This document shows positions 17,457 through 24,950 of a stretch of 64,000 nucleotides of DNA, piece after piece (the stretch's first letter is position 1; every line of letters begins with the position of its first letter). The translations under genes and the position numbers were made by a program. Location: the NCBI RefSeq assembly GCF_016861605.1, contig NZ_BOLM01000002.1, positions 186,001-250,000 of the forward strand. The letters run 5' to 3'. Source of the stretch: Levilactobacillus wangkuiensis (GTDB lineage Bacteria > Bacillota > Bacilli > Lactobacillales > Lactobacillaceae). Below the pieces are notes generated by a model. The model saw nothing but the letters and a program-made list of their open reading frames with translations. It searched no databases and was not told where the DNA came from.

Positions 17457-17933
17457 TTAGTCTTCCGCTGCCCAATCACGAATCTCGTCTGCGGTCAGAC
17501 TGGTGGCGAAACGACGGCCGGCATGCCAATCAATGTGCGGGTAATTTGCCCGTAACCGTTCAACTGCCTCAGCGATTGGTGTCGACCCAGATGTGCAGAA
17601 GGGATGAACCGCCTTGCCGGTCAAATCCAAACTGTCGAGGAGCGTGTTGATTTCCCGTGGCACAGTCGCCCACCAGAGTGGGAAGCCCAGGTAGATGACG
17701 TCGGCTGCCGCAACCGGTGCCGGATCAATCGCCTCAATAGCTGGCCGCACCTTCCCGGCATGCATCTCGTGATAACTCCGACTGGCTGGGTCCTCCCAGT
17801 CTAAATCGGCTGGTGTATAGTCTTCCTTGGCGTGAACCCCAATGAGCTTAGAGCCCGTCGTAACCGCAATCTGTTCAGCGATAGCCTGGGTAGTCCCAGT
17901 ATTTGAAAAGTACATAACAACTGATTGCCCCAT
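17457..17933 (-). CDS. Flavodoxin-like protein, paralogue of the 16321-16803 gene
   Basis: A 158-residue protein with the same layout as the neighbouring flavodoxin: phosphate loop YFSNTGTTQAIA, the YTPADLDWEDPASRSYHEM block, the aromatic loop GFPLWWATVPREIN and FCTSGSTPIAEA. The close similarity and proximity suggest a local duplication split by the small secreted gene. GGGGGAATG lies upstream of the ATG. It probably carries FMN and transfers electrons to an unknown partner. Confidence 0.87.
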   Translation of the reverse strand: MGQSVVMYFSNTGTTQAIAEQIAVTTGSKLIGVHAKEDYTPADLDWEDPASRSYHEMHAGKVRPAIEAIDPAPVAAADVIYLGFPLWWATVPREINTLLDSLDLTGKAVHPFCTSGSTPIAEAVERLRANYPHIDWHAGRRFATSLTADEIRDWAAED

Positions 17934-18101
17934 TAGTCATTCCCCCATTTTATAAATAGCATTCTAACTTAGTTATACACCCTTTTAGTCCGCCTGTGGT
18001 CATCCCCGCGAAAGATTCCAAAAATACGTGATTAGACATTTACTTTGGGCATGGCGGTTGACGCATTTATGGACTTAGAAATTCAACATAAAGGATGGTT
18101 C

Positions 18102-18139
18102 AGGTAGGAAGACGACGCTATCCTTAGCATTCCCACCTA
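18102..18139. terminator. Weak inverted repeat, possible terminator
   Basis: AGGTAGGAA pairs imperfectly with TTCCCACCT around a 20-base loop and is followed by a CTTTT tract on the plus strand. No plus-strand gene precedes it, so its role is unclear. Confidence 0.3.
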
Positions 18140-18163
18140 ACTTTTAACTCTTACGCCAGTCAC

Positions 18164-18362
18164 TTAATAAAGATAATTTAAAAAGCACAATCCATTGGCG
18201 GACTGTGCTTCGAAGGACGTGGCTAGCTTGTTGGCGTGACTGAACGTGAAGTGACACATGTAGTCATTCAACTTGCCCTTCAACCGATACTTTTTGGCAC
18301 TTAATTCTTTGTACGAGCACTTAGTTGTGCCACCACCTCTACTATAAAAAGTAATGACTTTT
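18164..18362 (-). pseudogene. 3' fragment of a small secreted-protein gene
   Basis: Directly behind the tandem-HEPN gene, in another frame, lies a stretch coding for about 50 residues with protein-like composition (VITFYSRGGG, YKELSAKKYRLKGKLNDY, CHFTFSH). It has no start of its own and runs into a terminator hairpin (18178-18211). The lysine- and tyrosine-rich pattern resembles the C-terminus of small secreted lipocalin-like proteins. I read it as the 3' remnant of a gene displaced when the AT-rich cassette arrived. This interpretation is tentative. Confidence 0.4.
18178..18211 (-). terminator. Terminator at the left edge of the AT-rich cassette
   Basis: AGCACAGTCC pairs with GGATTGTGCT on the minus strand and is followed by T5. 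It should end the operon 20525-18342 as well as the gene remnant. Confidence 0.78.
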
Positions 18363-19577
18363 TTGGTTCTCAGCCGCTGAGCTGAAAGCACCATCGCAAC
18401 CTTCAAAAAAGTTCGTAACACTCCTAACACACCTTTGTACTTGCAAAAGATCCATAGGTTCAGGTAAATTATGACTGCCATGATTAAACTCCGCTGGATA
18501 TCGAAAAAAGTCCCCTTTTCGATCTAATTTGTCGAACTCGGATACCAAATAATCGACACTATCTAGTGGACTCGAAGCAGCACTGGAATTACCTATTTTT
18601 TCAACAACCGGTCTAATTTTCATCCAAAGCTTTGGTCTTAACCGATGACTCTTCAAACGAATTCGTAAATTCTTTATTTCTTGGAATTCTGAGCTCGCTA
18701 ACTGCTTTAATTCCAACTCTATAAGATGTCTTAACGAAAAAAGAATCGGAAAAGGAAAAAACATCTCCTCAGAATTTCTTTCCATATAAATTAGAAATTC
18801 ACTAACATCTTCATATCCTTCAATAACATCATAATAATTTTCATCGCAACTCCTGTTGTAACTCCCCCAGCCAATTCTACAGCCATCAACTCCATTACCG
18901 GCAGTAACAAAAAATTCAGGTGTTAATTCCAAATTATGTGAATTCGACTGAACCTCACAATCATGCAAAAGAGATTCGCTAATAATATCAAACGCTACCA
19001 GCATTCGATTTCCAACTTCACGAATGTCTAAAGAAGTCTCAGAATATTTCTTCAAAAAAGCCACTTCGAAGGGATAGCGAAACAGATTTGATTTTTTATC
19101 AAACATCTCAATTTCAAAAATATATTTTTTCAACCATTCTAAATCTTGTTCTGGAAAAGATACATTACTCTCAGCATTGACAATACAGTCTAGTAAGCCA
19201 CTTAAATCATGTCGCTCTTCGACCAATACTTGTTGCACCCGACGCTTATCCGGAAATGCCTTATACACCTTTGCCTTAAGCATTAATTCAATCGACTGCC
19301 TTAACATAAAAACCCCCGCAAGAAACCATGTATCAGTTTTTATGTGATTATTCTCTGATTGAATGACCTCGTTCAGTACGGCATAACCCGCATCTTTGTA
19401 CTGAGTCGCTAGATTAATATAATCTTCCACGTAGTTCCCTGTCCATTTAAAATCGGTCAATTCACTGTTATCTGACCTATCCCAAATGCTCGCATACTCG
19501 CCTGGCCACAATCCTTCAAGAGACCTATCATTAATCCACTTACCTATTTTCAATTCATTCCAACTTTCCTCAGACAA
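18342..19577 (-). CDS. Tandem HEPN-like domain protein, unknown function
   Basis: A 411-residue protein with an internal duplication. The first half has MLRQSIELML (R93, E97), a later ERHDLSGLL (H123) and NLFRYPFE (166-169). The second half repeats SLRHLIELEL (R283, E287), KSHRLRPKLW (H311) and DFFRYPAE (358-361). The R-x3-E helix followed about 30 residues later by His is reminiscent of HEPN domains, often RNases or their scaffolds in toxin-antitoxin and defence systems; the family call is by eye. It starts with TTG placed directly after the TAG of the upstream gene, in the same frame. Base composition is markedly AT-rich. No relative is recognised with certainty. Confidence 0.6.
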   Translation of the reverse strand: MSEESWNELKIGKWINDRSLEGLWPGEYASIWDRSDNSELTDFKWTGNYVEDYINLATQYKDAGYAVLNEVIQSENNHIKTDTWFLAGVFMLRQSIELMLKAKVYKAFPDKRRVQQVLVEERHDLSGLLDCIVNAESNVSFPEQDLEWLKKYIFEIEMFDKKSNLFRYPFEVAFLKKYSETSLDIREVGNRMLVAFDIISESLLHDCEVQSNSHNLELTPEFFVTAGNGVDGCRIGWGSYNRSCDENYYDVIEGYEDVSEFLIYMERNSEEMFFPFPILFSLRHLIELELKQLASSEFQEIKNLRIRLKSHRLRPKLWMKIRPVVEKIGNSSAASSPLDSVDYLVSEFDKLDRKGDFFRYPAEFNHGSHNLPEPMDLLQVQRCVRSVTNFFEGCDGAFSSAAENQKSHYFL

Positions 19578-19871
19578 CTAGTTATAAGAGCTGGCATTAA
19601 TTCTTTGGTCATCCAAAAACGCATCCATCATCGAAACATGATTAGAGTTAAACGCTTCACTAGCATTCTCCACAAAGGCTTCGACATTACATATGAACTC
19701 ATACTGCTTTCTCACCCCACCTGTTCGCCGCATGAGCTCTTCACATGCCCTCACAATATATTTTTCATCTTTTTGACACGTCCAGCGTTTTTCAACAGAA
19801 ATCTCACTCATACGGTTTAGGTTCACTCCGTTAACATCATATACCTTAAACAATTCAAAAATATCGCTCAT
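19578..19871 (-). CDS. Small acidic protein of unknown function, cassette gene 2
   Basis: A 97-residue protein starting MSDIFELFKVYDVNG, with GGAGG correctly spaced before the ATG. It contains a central RRTGGVRKQYEFICNVEAFVEN segment and a predicted mainly helical C-terminus. Its TAG stop is followed immediately, in the same frame, by the TTG of the tandem-HEPN gene. The two could therefore be translationally coupled, joined by stop-codon readthrough, or the halves of one gene broken by a nonsense mutation. No family is recognised. Confidence 0.55.
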   Translation of the reverse strand: MSDIFELFKVYDVNGVNLNRMSEISVEKRWTCQKDEKYIVRACEELMRRTGGVRKQYEFICNVEAFVENASEAFNSNHVSMMDAFLDDQRINASSYN

Positions 19872-20030
19872 ACAAATTTCCTCCACGACTAAGACAACCT
19901 TTTTTCTCTTACTCACACAGACTACGCTTTTTAGTTCTTATAGTCAACTAGTGTGGGCTTTTTTGTCTATAAAGCTAAACACCTATCGAATGCAGAACAA
20001 GGCTACTAAGGAGAAGGGAGGATACTCCCC

Positions 20031-20525
20031 TCATATTAGCAACTGCTTTACATCTATTTCCATCCTTTCTAAAATCAATAAAATCTTTTTCCATTGCTCT
20101 TCGGTAACTTCTTCTGCTACTTCCTTCCTGTAACTAGAAAAGATCTGAGAAACATCCTCCTCATCATGATCACCATTTCTTATCAATCCAGCCTTTAAAA
20201 CCATCCTAATCACGGCACCAATGGTCACATTTCGCGCTCCTAGCTGCTCGGCCATTACAACCTTCAACTTTTTTATTCCATGCTCAACATCACTATTAAT
20301 TTGTAATCTAGGCTTTAAAGCATTCGTCTTAATATCATACTTTTCACTAACCTTGACTTTCTTTATATATATATCTTGCCAATTACCTACCCATTCTGAA
20401 TCATAATAGGCTCTATTTAAAGTTTCACCTTTACTGATTGGCGTACATTCTTGCTTTTCATACAATTTTTTAAGTTCTTCGAAAAATTCAGCAGTTTCGT
20501 AAGAAATTCTGACCTCATAGCTCAT
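20031..20525 (-). CDS. Putative ribbon-helix-helix protein, cassette gene 3
   Basis: A 164-residue protein, first gene of the AT-rich minus-strand cassette. Residues about 72-115 read as a short strand (PRLQINSD) followed by two helices (VEHGIKKLKVVMAEQ, then TIGAVIRMVLKAGL). This order resembles a ribbon-helix-helix DNA-binding fold, so it may be the cassette's regulator or antitoxin. The N-terminal part (FFEELKKLYEKQE) and acidic C-terminus are of unknown role. A GGGG-containing site lies before the ATG. A 159-base gap separates it from gene 2. The assignment is by pattern only. Confidence 0.5.
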   Translation of the reverse strand: MSYEVRISYETAEFFEELKKLYEKQECTPISKGETLNRAYYDSEWVGNWQDIYIKKVKVSEKYDIKTNALKPRLQINSDVEHGIKKLKVVMAEQLGARNVTIGAVIRMVLKAGLIRNGDHDEEDVSQIFSSYRKEVAEEVTEEQWKKILLILERMEIDVKQLLI

Positions 20526-20587
20526 TTCACATGCCCCACTAAGTATAATTTAATTATCTACATTTCTATTTCTAAATTATTGTTTAC

Positions 20588-20625
20588 AAAAATAGCTTAG
20601 AAAGCATACGCCCACTAAGCTAAAA
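20588..20625 (-). terminator. Terminator of guaA
   Basis: TAGCTTAG pairs with CTAAGCTA across a 15-base loop and is followed by T5 on the minus strand, 30 bases after the guaA stop codon. Confidence 0.75.
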
Positions 20626-20653
20626 TATTACTTCACATTTTCATTATTCCCAC

Positions 20654-22210
20654 TTACTCCCACTCAATAGTCGAAGGCGGCTTGCTCGTAACATCATACA
20701 GGATACGGTTGACGTGATCCACTTCGTTTACGATGCGGACGGAAATCTCCTGTAAGACATCCCATGGAATGCGCGCGAAGTCCGCCGTCATCCCATCGAT
20801 GGACGTGACGGCCCGGATACCCACGGCATAGTCGTAGGTCCGGCCATCGCCCATGACGCCGACACTCTTGATGTTTGGTAAGACGGTAAAGTATTGCCAA
20901 ATATCACGGTCGAGGCCGGCCTTCTTGATTTCTTCACGCAGAATCAAGTCACTATCGCGAACGATTTGTAACTTTTCTGGCGTGATTTCACCAAGAACCC
21001 GAATTCCTAAACCGGGACCAGGGAACGGCTGACGCCAAACGAGGTCGCTTGGCATCCCTAATTTTTCACCCAACTCACGGGCTTCATCCTTGAACAAGGA
21101 ACGCAGGGGTTCAATCAGCTGGAAGTGCATGTCTTCCGGCAACCCACCCACGTTATGGTGAGACTTGATGGTTTGCGCCGTGTCCGTCCCACTTTCAATC
21201 ACGTCGGTGTACAACGTGCCTTGGGCCAAGAAGTCGATACCGTCGAGCTTTTGGGCTTCGTCGTTAAAGACTTGGATGAATTCATTCCCAATAATCTTAC
21301 GTTTCTTTTCGGGTTCAGTGACACCAGCCAACTTGCTCAGGAAACGGTCTTGGGCATCGACTTTAACGATGTTCAGGCCAAACTTCCCTTCCAGGCTCGC
21401 CATCACTTGTTCAGCTTCGCCCTTCCGCAACAGACCGTGATCTACGAAAATGCTGGTCAGTTGCGTCCCGATAGCCTTGTGCAACAGCACACCGACCACG
21501 GAGGAATCGACCCCACCAGACAGGCCCAACAAGACGCGCTTGTCGCCGACCGTCTCACGGATGTGTTCGATCTGCAGGTCAATGAAGTCGTCCATCGACC
21601 AGTTAGATTTTGCGCCACAGACATCAAAAGCAAAGTGCTTCAAGATGTCATTACCATATTCCGTGTTCCGAACTTCCGCGTGGAATTGAATCCCGTAGAA
21701 GTTGCGGTCAACGTCTTGCATGGCAGAAATCGGGCAATTTTCGCTCGTTGCCACGCGTTCAAAACCATCAGGCACCTGGGTCACTAAGTCACCGTGACTC
21801 ATCCAGACCGTCTGCGTCTTTGGCGTGTCCTTGAACAGTTTGGCATCGTCACTTAATACCGTGATGTCCGCCCGTCCGTATTCCCGGTTATCAGCGGATT
21901 CAACTTTCCCGCCAGCCAGGCTGTGGGCCATCAGTTGCATCCCGTAACAGATACCCAAGATAGGAACCCCTAACTTGAAGATCTCCGGGTCAACGTTAAA
22001 GGCACTGCTATCGTACACACTGTTAGGTCCCCCGGAGAAAATAATCCCCTTAGGGCCCCAAGCCTTGATCTCAGCCGCACTCATGGTGTGGGCCTTTAGT
22101 TCAGAGTAAACGCCCATGTCACGAATCCGGCGCGTAATCAATTGATTGTATTGACTTCCGAAGTCCAAGACGATAATTTTATCGAATTTGGACATATCAA
22201 CGTTTGCCAA
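20654..22210 (-). CDS. guaA: GMP synthase (glutamine-hydrolysing)
   Basis: A 518-residue enzyme converting XMP to GMP with ATP and glutamine, the last step of guanine nucleotide synthesis. The N-terminal class I amidotransferase has the nucleophile in [11 protein letters not shown] and the His/Glu in [12 protein letters not shown]. The ATP pyrophosphatase motif is [14 protein letters not shown] (near residue 230), and the C-terminal dimerisation domain ends in [13 protein letters not shown] at 22210 is the best start, because AAAGGG lies eight bases upstream; the frame also has a GTG nine bases earlier. A very good promoter lies at 22247-22275. The AT-rich cassette lies immediately downstream. 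Confidence 0.97.
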   Translation of the reverse strand: MANVDMSKFDKIIVLDFGSQYNQLITRRIRDMGVYSELKAHTMSAAEIKAWGPKGIIFSGGPNSVYDSSAFNVDPEIFKLGVPILGICYGMQLMAHSLAGGKVESADNREYGRADITVLSDDAKLFKDTPKTQTVWMSHGDLVTQVPDGFERVATSENCPISAMQDVDRNFYGIQFHAEVRNTEYGNDILKHFAFDVCGAKSNWSMDDFIDLQIEHIRETVGDKRVLLGLSGGVDSSVVGVLLHKAIGTQLTSIFVDHGLLRKGEAEQVMASLEGKFGLNIVKVDAQDRFLSKLAGVTEPEKKRKIIGNEFIQVFNDEAQKLDGIDFLAQGTLYTDVIESGTDTAQTIKSHHNVGGLPEDMHFQLIEPLRSLFKDEARELGEKLGMPSDLVWRQPFPGPGLGIRVLGEITPEKLQIVRDSDLILREEIKKAGLDRDIWQYFTVLPNIKSVGVMGDGRTYDYAVGIRAVTSIDGMTADFARIPWDVLQEISVRIVNEVDHVNRILYDVTSKPPSTIEWE

Positions 22211-22246
22211 GCCATTCACCCTTTCTTCTTTTTAAACATTGGTTAT

Positions 22247-22275
22247 ATCATACCGATTTCTGAAACGCGGGTCAA
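22247..22275 (-). promoter_or_regulatory. Promoter of guaA
   Basis: On the minus strand: TTGACC, 17-base spacer, TATGAT. The leader is about 30 bases. No purine riboswitch is apparent in it. Confidence 0.78.
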
Positions 22276-22365
22276 TGTAAATCCACCACAATCGCTTCAC
22301 CCGGTGATGGAAAATTCACTTGGTCTCCACCTGCGGATGACAGCCCCACGTTAAAATAGTGCGCA

Positions 22366-22566
22366 AGTCCGTTCCCGACGACAGGCTCAAGACGCCCTGC
22401 TGTGGGGAACGGCTCCAGCCAAAGACCGGTCTTCCGCCTCGCCTTGAAACCTCGCTAAAGTTCGCGAGTTTCCAAGGTCGTCCCGTGCTCTAGGCAAGGA
22501 AAATACCCTTGCCAAGACCACCGACACAGCTGGGCATCTTGGCCTGCCTCTGGTCACTAACATTGA
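22366..22566 (-). repeat. Bookend element 4 (type A, reverse)
   Basis: Starts at TCCGTTCCCGACG and ends near TGGTCACTAAC. Hairpin 2 is the long variant (CCTTGAAACCTCGC against GCGAGTTTCCAAGG). The gene-proximal end faces the guaA promoter. It stands back to back with element 5. Confidence 0.83.
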
Positions 22567-22681
22567 CGCATCCATTTATAACGGGTCAAAACCACCCCAT
22601 GCCATCATTGTTCAAGTATGATATATATTTTCAACAAGCATAACCCTAGCAGCACACCAGCAAAACTGCCAACCAACTATC

Positions 22682-22983
22682 TGCGGTTCAAACCAGTGTC
22701 AGCCGCAGGGATGGGAAAACTGGGCCGGTCGTGGGAGTGACCAGAGGCGCGCCAAGGTGCCCGGCTGTGTCGATGGACTTGGCTGGCTGGGGTTCTATCC
22801 CAGCCTAGTTCCATGGGACAACCTTTGAGACCGCTTTTCAGGCTCAAAGTTGAGGTGAAAGCCCGCTTCACAGGCTGGAACCGGCCCCACAGCAGGGCTC
22901 CTTGAGCGTACCGCCGGGAACGGACGCGACCAGGCCCAGTTTTCACCAGCCCGGAGGCGCAAGTCACACCAGTTTCAACCGCA
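22682..22983 (+). repeat. Bookend element 5 (type A, forward); right arm overlaps the GNAT 3' end
   Basis: Core from GCCGCAGGGATGG to CCAGCCCGGAGGC. The outer arms TGCGGTTCAAACCAGTGT (22682) and ACACCAGTTTCAACCGCA (to 22983) are complementary with few mismatches. The right arm reads through the stop codon (22964-22966) and last codons of the GNAT gene. Confidence 0.88.
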
Positions 22984-23542
22984 AATGATAGTAAGTTTGG
23001 CGGTCTAGCTGGCGGCGTTGTGTGGCGACGAAACCGAACTCCGCCGCCAGCCCCGCCAGTGAACTCCCCGGCCGCACGTCCATCCCCATCACCGGCAACC
23101 CACTCTGCCGCGCGCGATGAATGGCATCGCCCAGCAGCCACTCGTCAAACCATTTCTGCTGGTAGGTCTTGCCCTTGGAGCGGTTGCGAACCGTCAAGAG
23201 ATCCAGGTACCACTCGTCCGGCAAGGCCCGCGGCGTCACCACGAGCTGTTGGGGTACCGTCAGCTGTTGCCGTTCAAACAACGTCGCCCATTGATTATCC
23301 AGCGCCCGCTCAGTTGCGGCGGGATACCCGTAAGCCACGCCAACCGCCACGCCCTGATTTTGATAAACTCTCGCCTGCGGATACCCGTAGCGAAAATCAG
23401 GCTGGTGGTAGCCGACAAATAACATTTGTGATAATTGTTCCTTGGTCACGCGGCGCAGGCGCCTGAGCTGCCGGCGTTCCACCTCGTGGAGTACCAGCAT
23501 GGTCACGGCGTCCGCGTCCACAATCGTGGCGTCTCGTAACAT
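22964..23542 (-). CDS. GNAT-family N-acetyltransferase, putative
   Basis: A 192-residue protein resembling acyl-CoA N-acyltransferases. It opens with a RDATIVDADAV strand-helix, and has an EWYLDLLTV strand, RNRSKGKTYQQKWFDEWLL in place of the acetyl-CoA pyrophosphate loop, then GLPVMGMDVRPGSSLAGLAAEFGF, the usual C-terminal GNAT pattern. The substrate is unknown. It lies 11 bases after coaA and is probably cotranscribed with it. Its last codons (HLRLKLV and the stop) fall within the outer arm of bookend element 5, so its C-terminus may have been shaped by that element. AGGGGG precedes the ATG. Confidence 0.7.
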   Translation of the reverse strand: MLRDATIVDADAVTMLVLHEVERRQLRRLRRVTKEQLSQMLFVGYHQPDFRYGYPQARVYQNQGVAVGVAYGYPAATERALDNQWATLFERQQLTVPQQLVVTPRALPDEWYLDLLTVRNRSKGKTYQQKWFDEWLLGDAIHRARQSGLPVMGMDVRPGSSLAGLAAEFGFVATQRRQLDRQTYYHLRLKLV

Positions 23543-23553
23543 CGCGCCGCCCC

Positions 23554-24477
23554 CTAGTACTTCCGCAACAGCAAGCGGTCGATGCGGTGGTGGAAGGATT
23601 TATGCAGAATCATGTCCGCCCGATTCCGGGTAGGCAAAATGTATTCCGTTAAATTTTTCAAATCAATGTCGCGCCAAACCTGCTTGCCCTTCGCGATGGC
23701 TTCCTCGTGACTGACCGTCGTATAAGGATAGTAATAGTTGGTCGGGTCCTGAAAAGCCGTTTGCAATAACAACTCGAACCGTTCCAGGAACCAGCTCTCA
23801 ATCAGCGTTGGATCAGCATCGACGTACAACGAAAAGTCGGTGAAGTCGCTGACATAAATCTGTTCATTGGTCGGTAACTGCAGGGTATTGATTCCTTCAA
23901 CAATCAAAACGTCCGGGTGCACGATGTACTCGAACTGATCCGGCACGATGTCATACACCTTGTGGGAGTATACGGGGGCCTTGATCAGCTCCTGCCCCGC
24001 CTTGACGTCGTTTAAGAACTGAATCAATGATGCCATATCATAGCTTTCCGGAAAGCCCTTACGCGCCATCAGGTTACGTTTTTTCAATTCCTCATTGCTG
24101 TATAAAAAGCCGTCGGTCGTAATCAGCTGAATGCGTTGCCCCTCAAAATAGTGATTGAGCAACACTTCCAGCAGGCGCGCCGCCGTACTCTTACCCACGG
24201 CTACACTGCCGGCGATGCCAATGATAAATGGGACCCGTCGCGGCTTTTGCTGGAGAAAGGCCGCCTTATCTTTTTGTAATTGGCGGTAGTGGTTAAATTC
24301 CAAGTGTAATAAATGCACCAACGGAATGTACACGTCCTGAACGTCTTGCAGGGAAATCCGGTCGTTAAACGCCTTGATCTGGCGCAGACTTTCCTGCGTC
24401 AGTGGGAGCGTTGCGTCATCGGAAAAGGCCCGCCACTGGGCGCGGGTAAACGCATTGTAATTGATGGGATCACTCAT
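23554..24477 (-). CDS. coaA: Pantothenate kinase, type I
   Basis: A 307-residue enzyme that phosphorylates pantothenate in the first step of coenzyme A synthesis. The N-terminal segment YNAFTRAQWRAF and the P-loop GIAGSVAVGKSTAARLL (near residue 97) are those of bacterial type I PanK. Further family blocks include TTDGFLYSNEEL and KRNLMARKGFPESYD, and the C-terminal region ends in HHRIDRLLLRKY. Length is normal. AGAGGTG lies upstream of the ATG. It forms a two-gene unit with the GNAT gene downstream; a variant bookend element lies just upstream. Confidence 0.97.
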   Translation of the reverse strand: MSDPINYNAFTRAQWRAFSDDATLPLTQESLRQIKAFNDRISLQDVQDVYIPLVHLLHLEFNHYRQLQKDKAAFLQQKPRRVPFIIGIAGSVAVGKSTAARLLEVLLNHYFEGQRIQLITTDGFLYSNEELKKRNLMARKGFPESYDMASLIQFLNDVKAGQELIKAPVYSHKVYDIVPDQFEYIVHPDVLIVEGINTLQLPTNEQIYVSDFTDFSLYVDADPTLIESWFLERFELLLQTAFQDPTNYYYPYTTVSHEEAIAKGKQVWRDIDLKNLTEYILPTRNRADMILHKSFHHRIDRLLLRKY

Positions 24478-24494
24478 GGAGACACCTCTACTTT

Positions 24495-24733
24495 GGTTAA
24501 AATAAACTGTTGTGCTGGGTCTTTCCGCCTGCGGGCGTTTAGCCTAGCCGGCCTGTGGGGCCCACCCGAAGCCAAAGAGCGGTCTTCGGGTTCGGTTTGA
24601 GCCACGAAAGTCACGTATCTCAAACGCGTCCCGTGCTGTAAGGCCGGAAAATCACCGGTCTAACACCACCGACACAGGCGCTGGCAAGCCTAACGCCCTC
24701 CGGCTCCAAGACCGACCATACGTTGATTTGAAC
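24495..24733 (-). repeat. Bookend element 6 (variant D, reverse)
   Basis: A diverged copy with core ends GCCTGCGGGCGTT and AACGCCCTCCGGC, the conserved AGCGGTCTT hairpin loop, hairpin 2 (GTTTGAG against CTCAAAC) and hairpin 1 (GGCCGG against CCGGTC). Outer arms GGTTAAAATAAAC and CGTTGATTTGAAC are partly complementary. The proximal end faces coaA. Confidence 0.78.
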
Positions 24734-24886
24734 TCGTACAAGTGTCTAGGCTTCTAAGCCTCGGCACTGCTTGTTTTCTATGCACAACAGGTCAAACAAT
24801 TAAATCCTATTATACCGCAGATACGCTGGTTACCGGGCATGATTTCACTAGATTGATAGCGGATTCAGTTGTGGCATGAGCGGATA

Positions 24887-24927
24887 CAAAAACATCCCCC
24901 ACCGGCCCGAAGGCTCGTGGAGGATGC
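24887..24927 (-). terminator. Terminator of helD
   Basis: On the minus strand GCATCCTCCAC pairs with GTGGGGGATG and is followed by T5. Confidence 0.82.
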
Positions 24928-24950
24928 GTGTCATTTCTTATTTAACAACT

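Noticed and set aside
22677-23141. Open frames of 60-150 residues inside the bookend elements with similar translations from copy to copy
   Set aside because: They recur because the DNA repeats. Frames break at different points in different copies, lack ribosome sites, and both strands give such frames. The conservation is at the level of paired stems, not protein.
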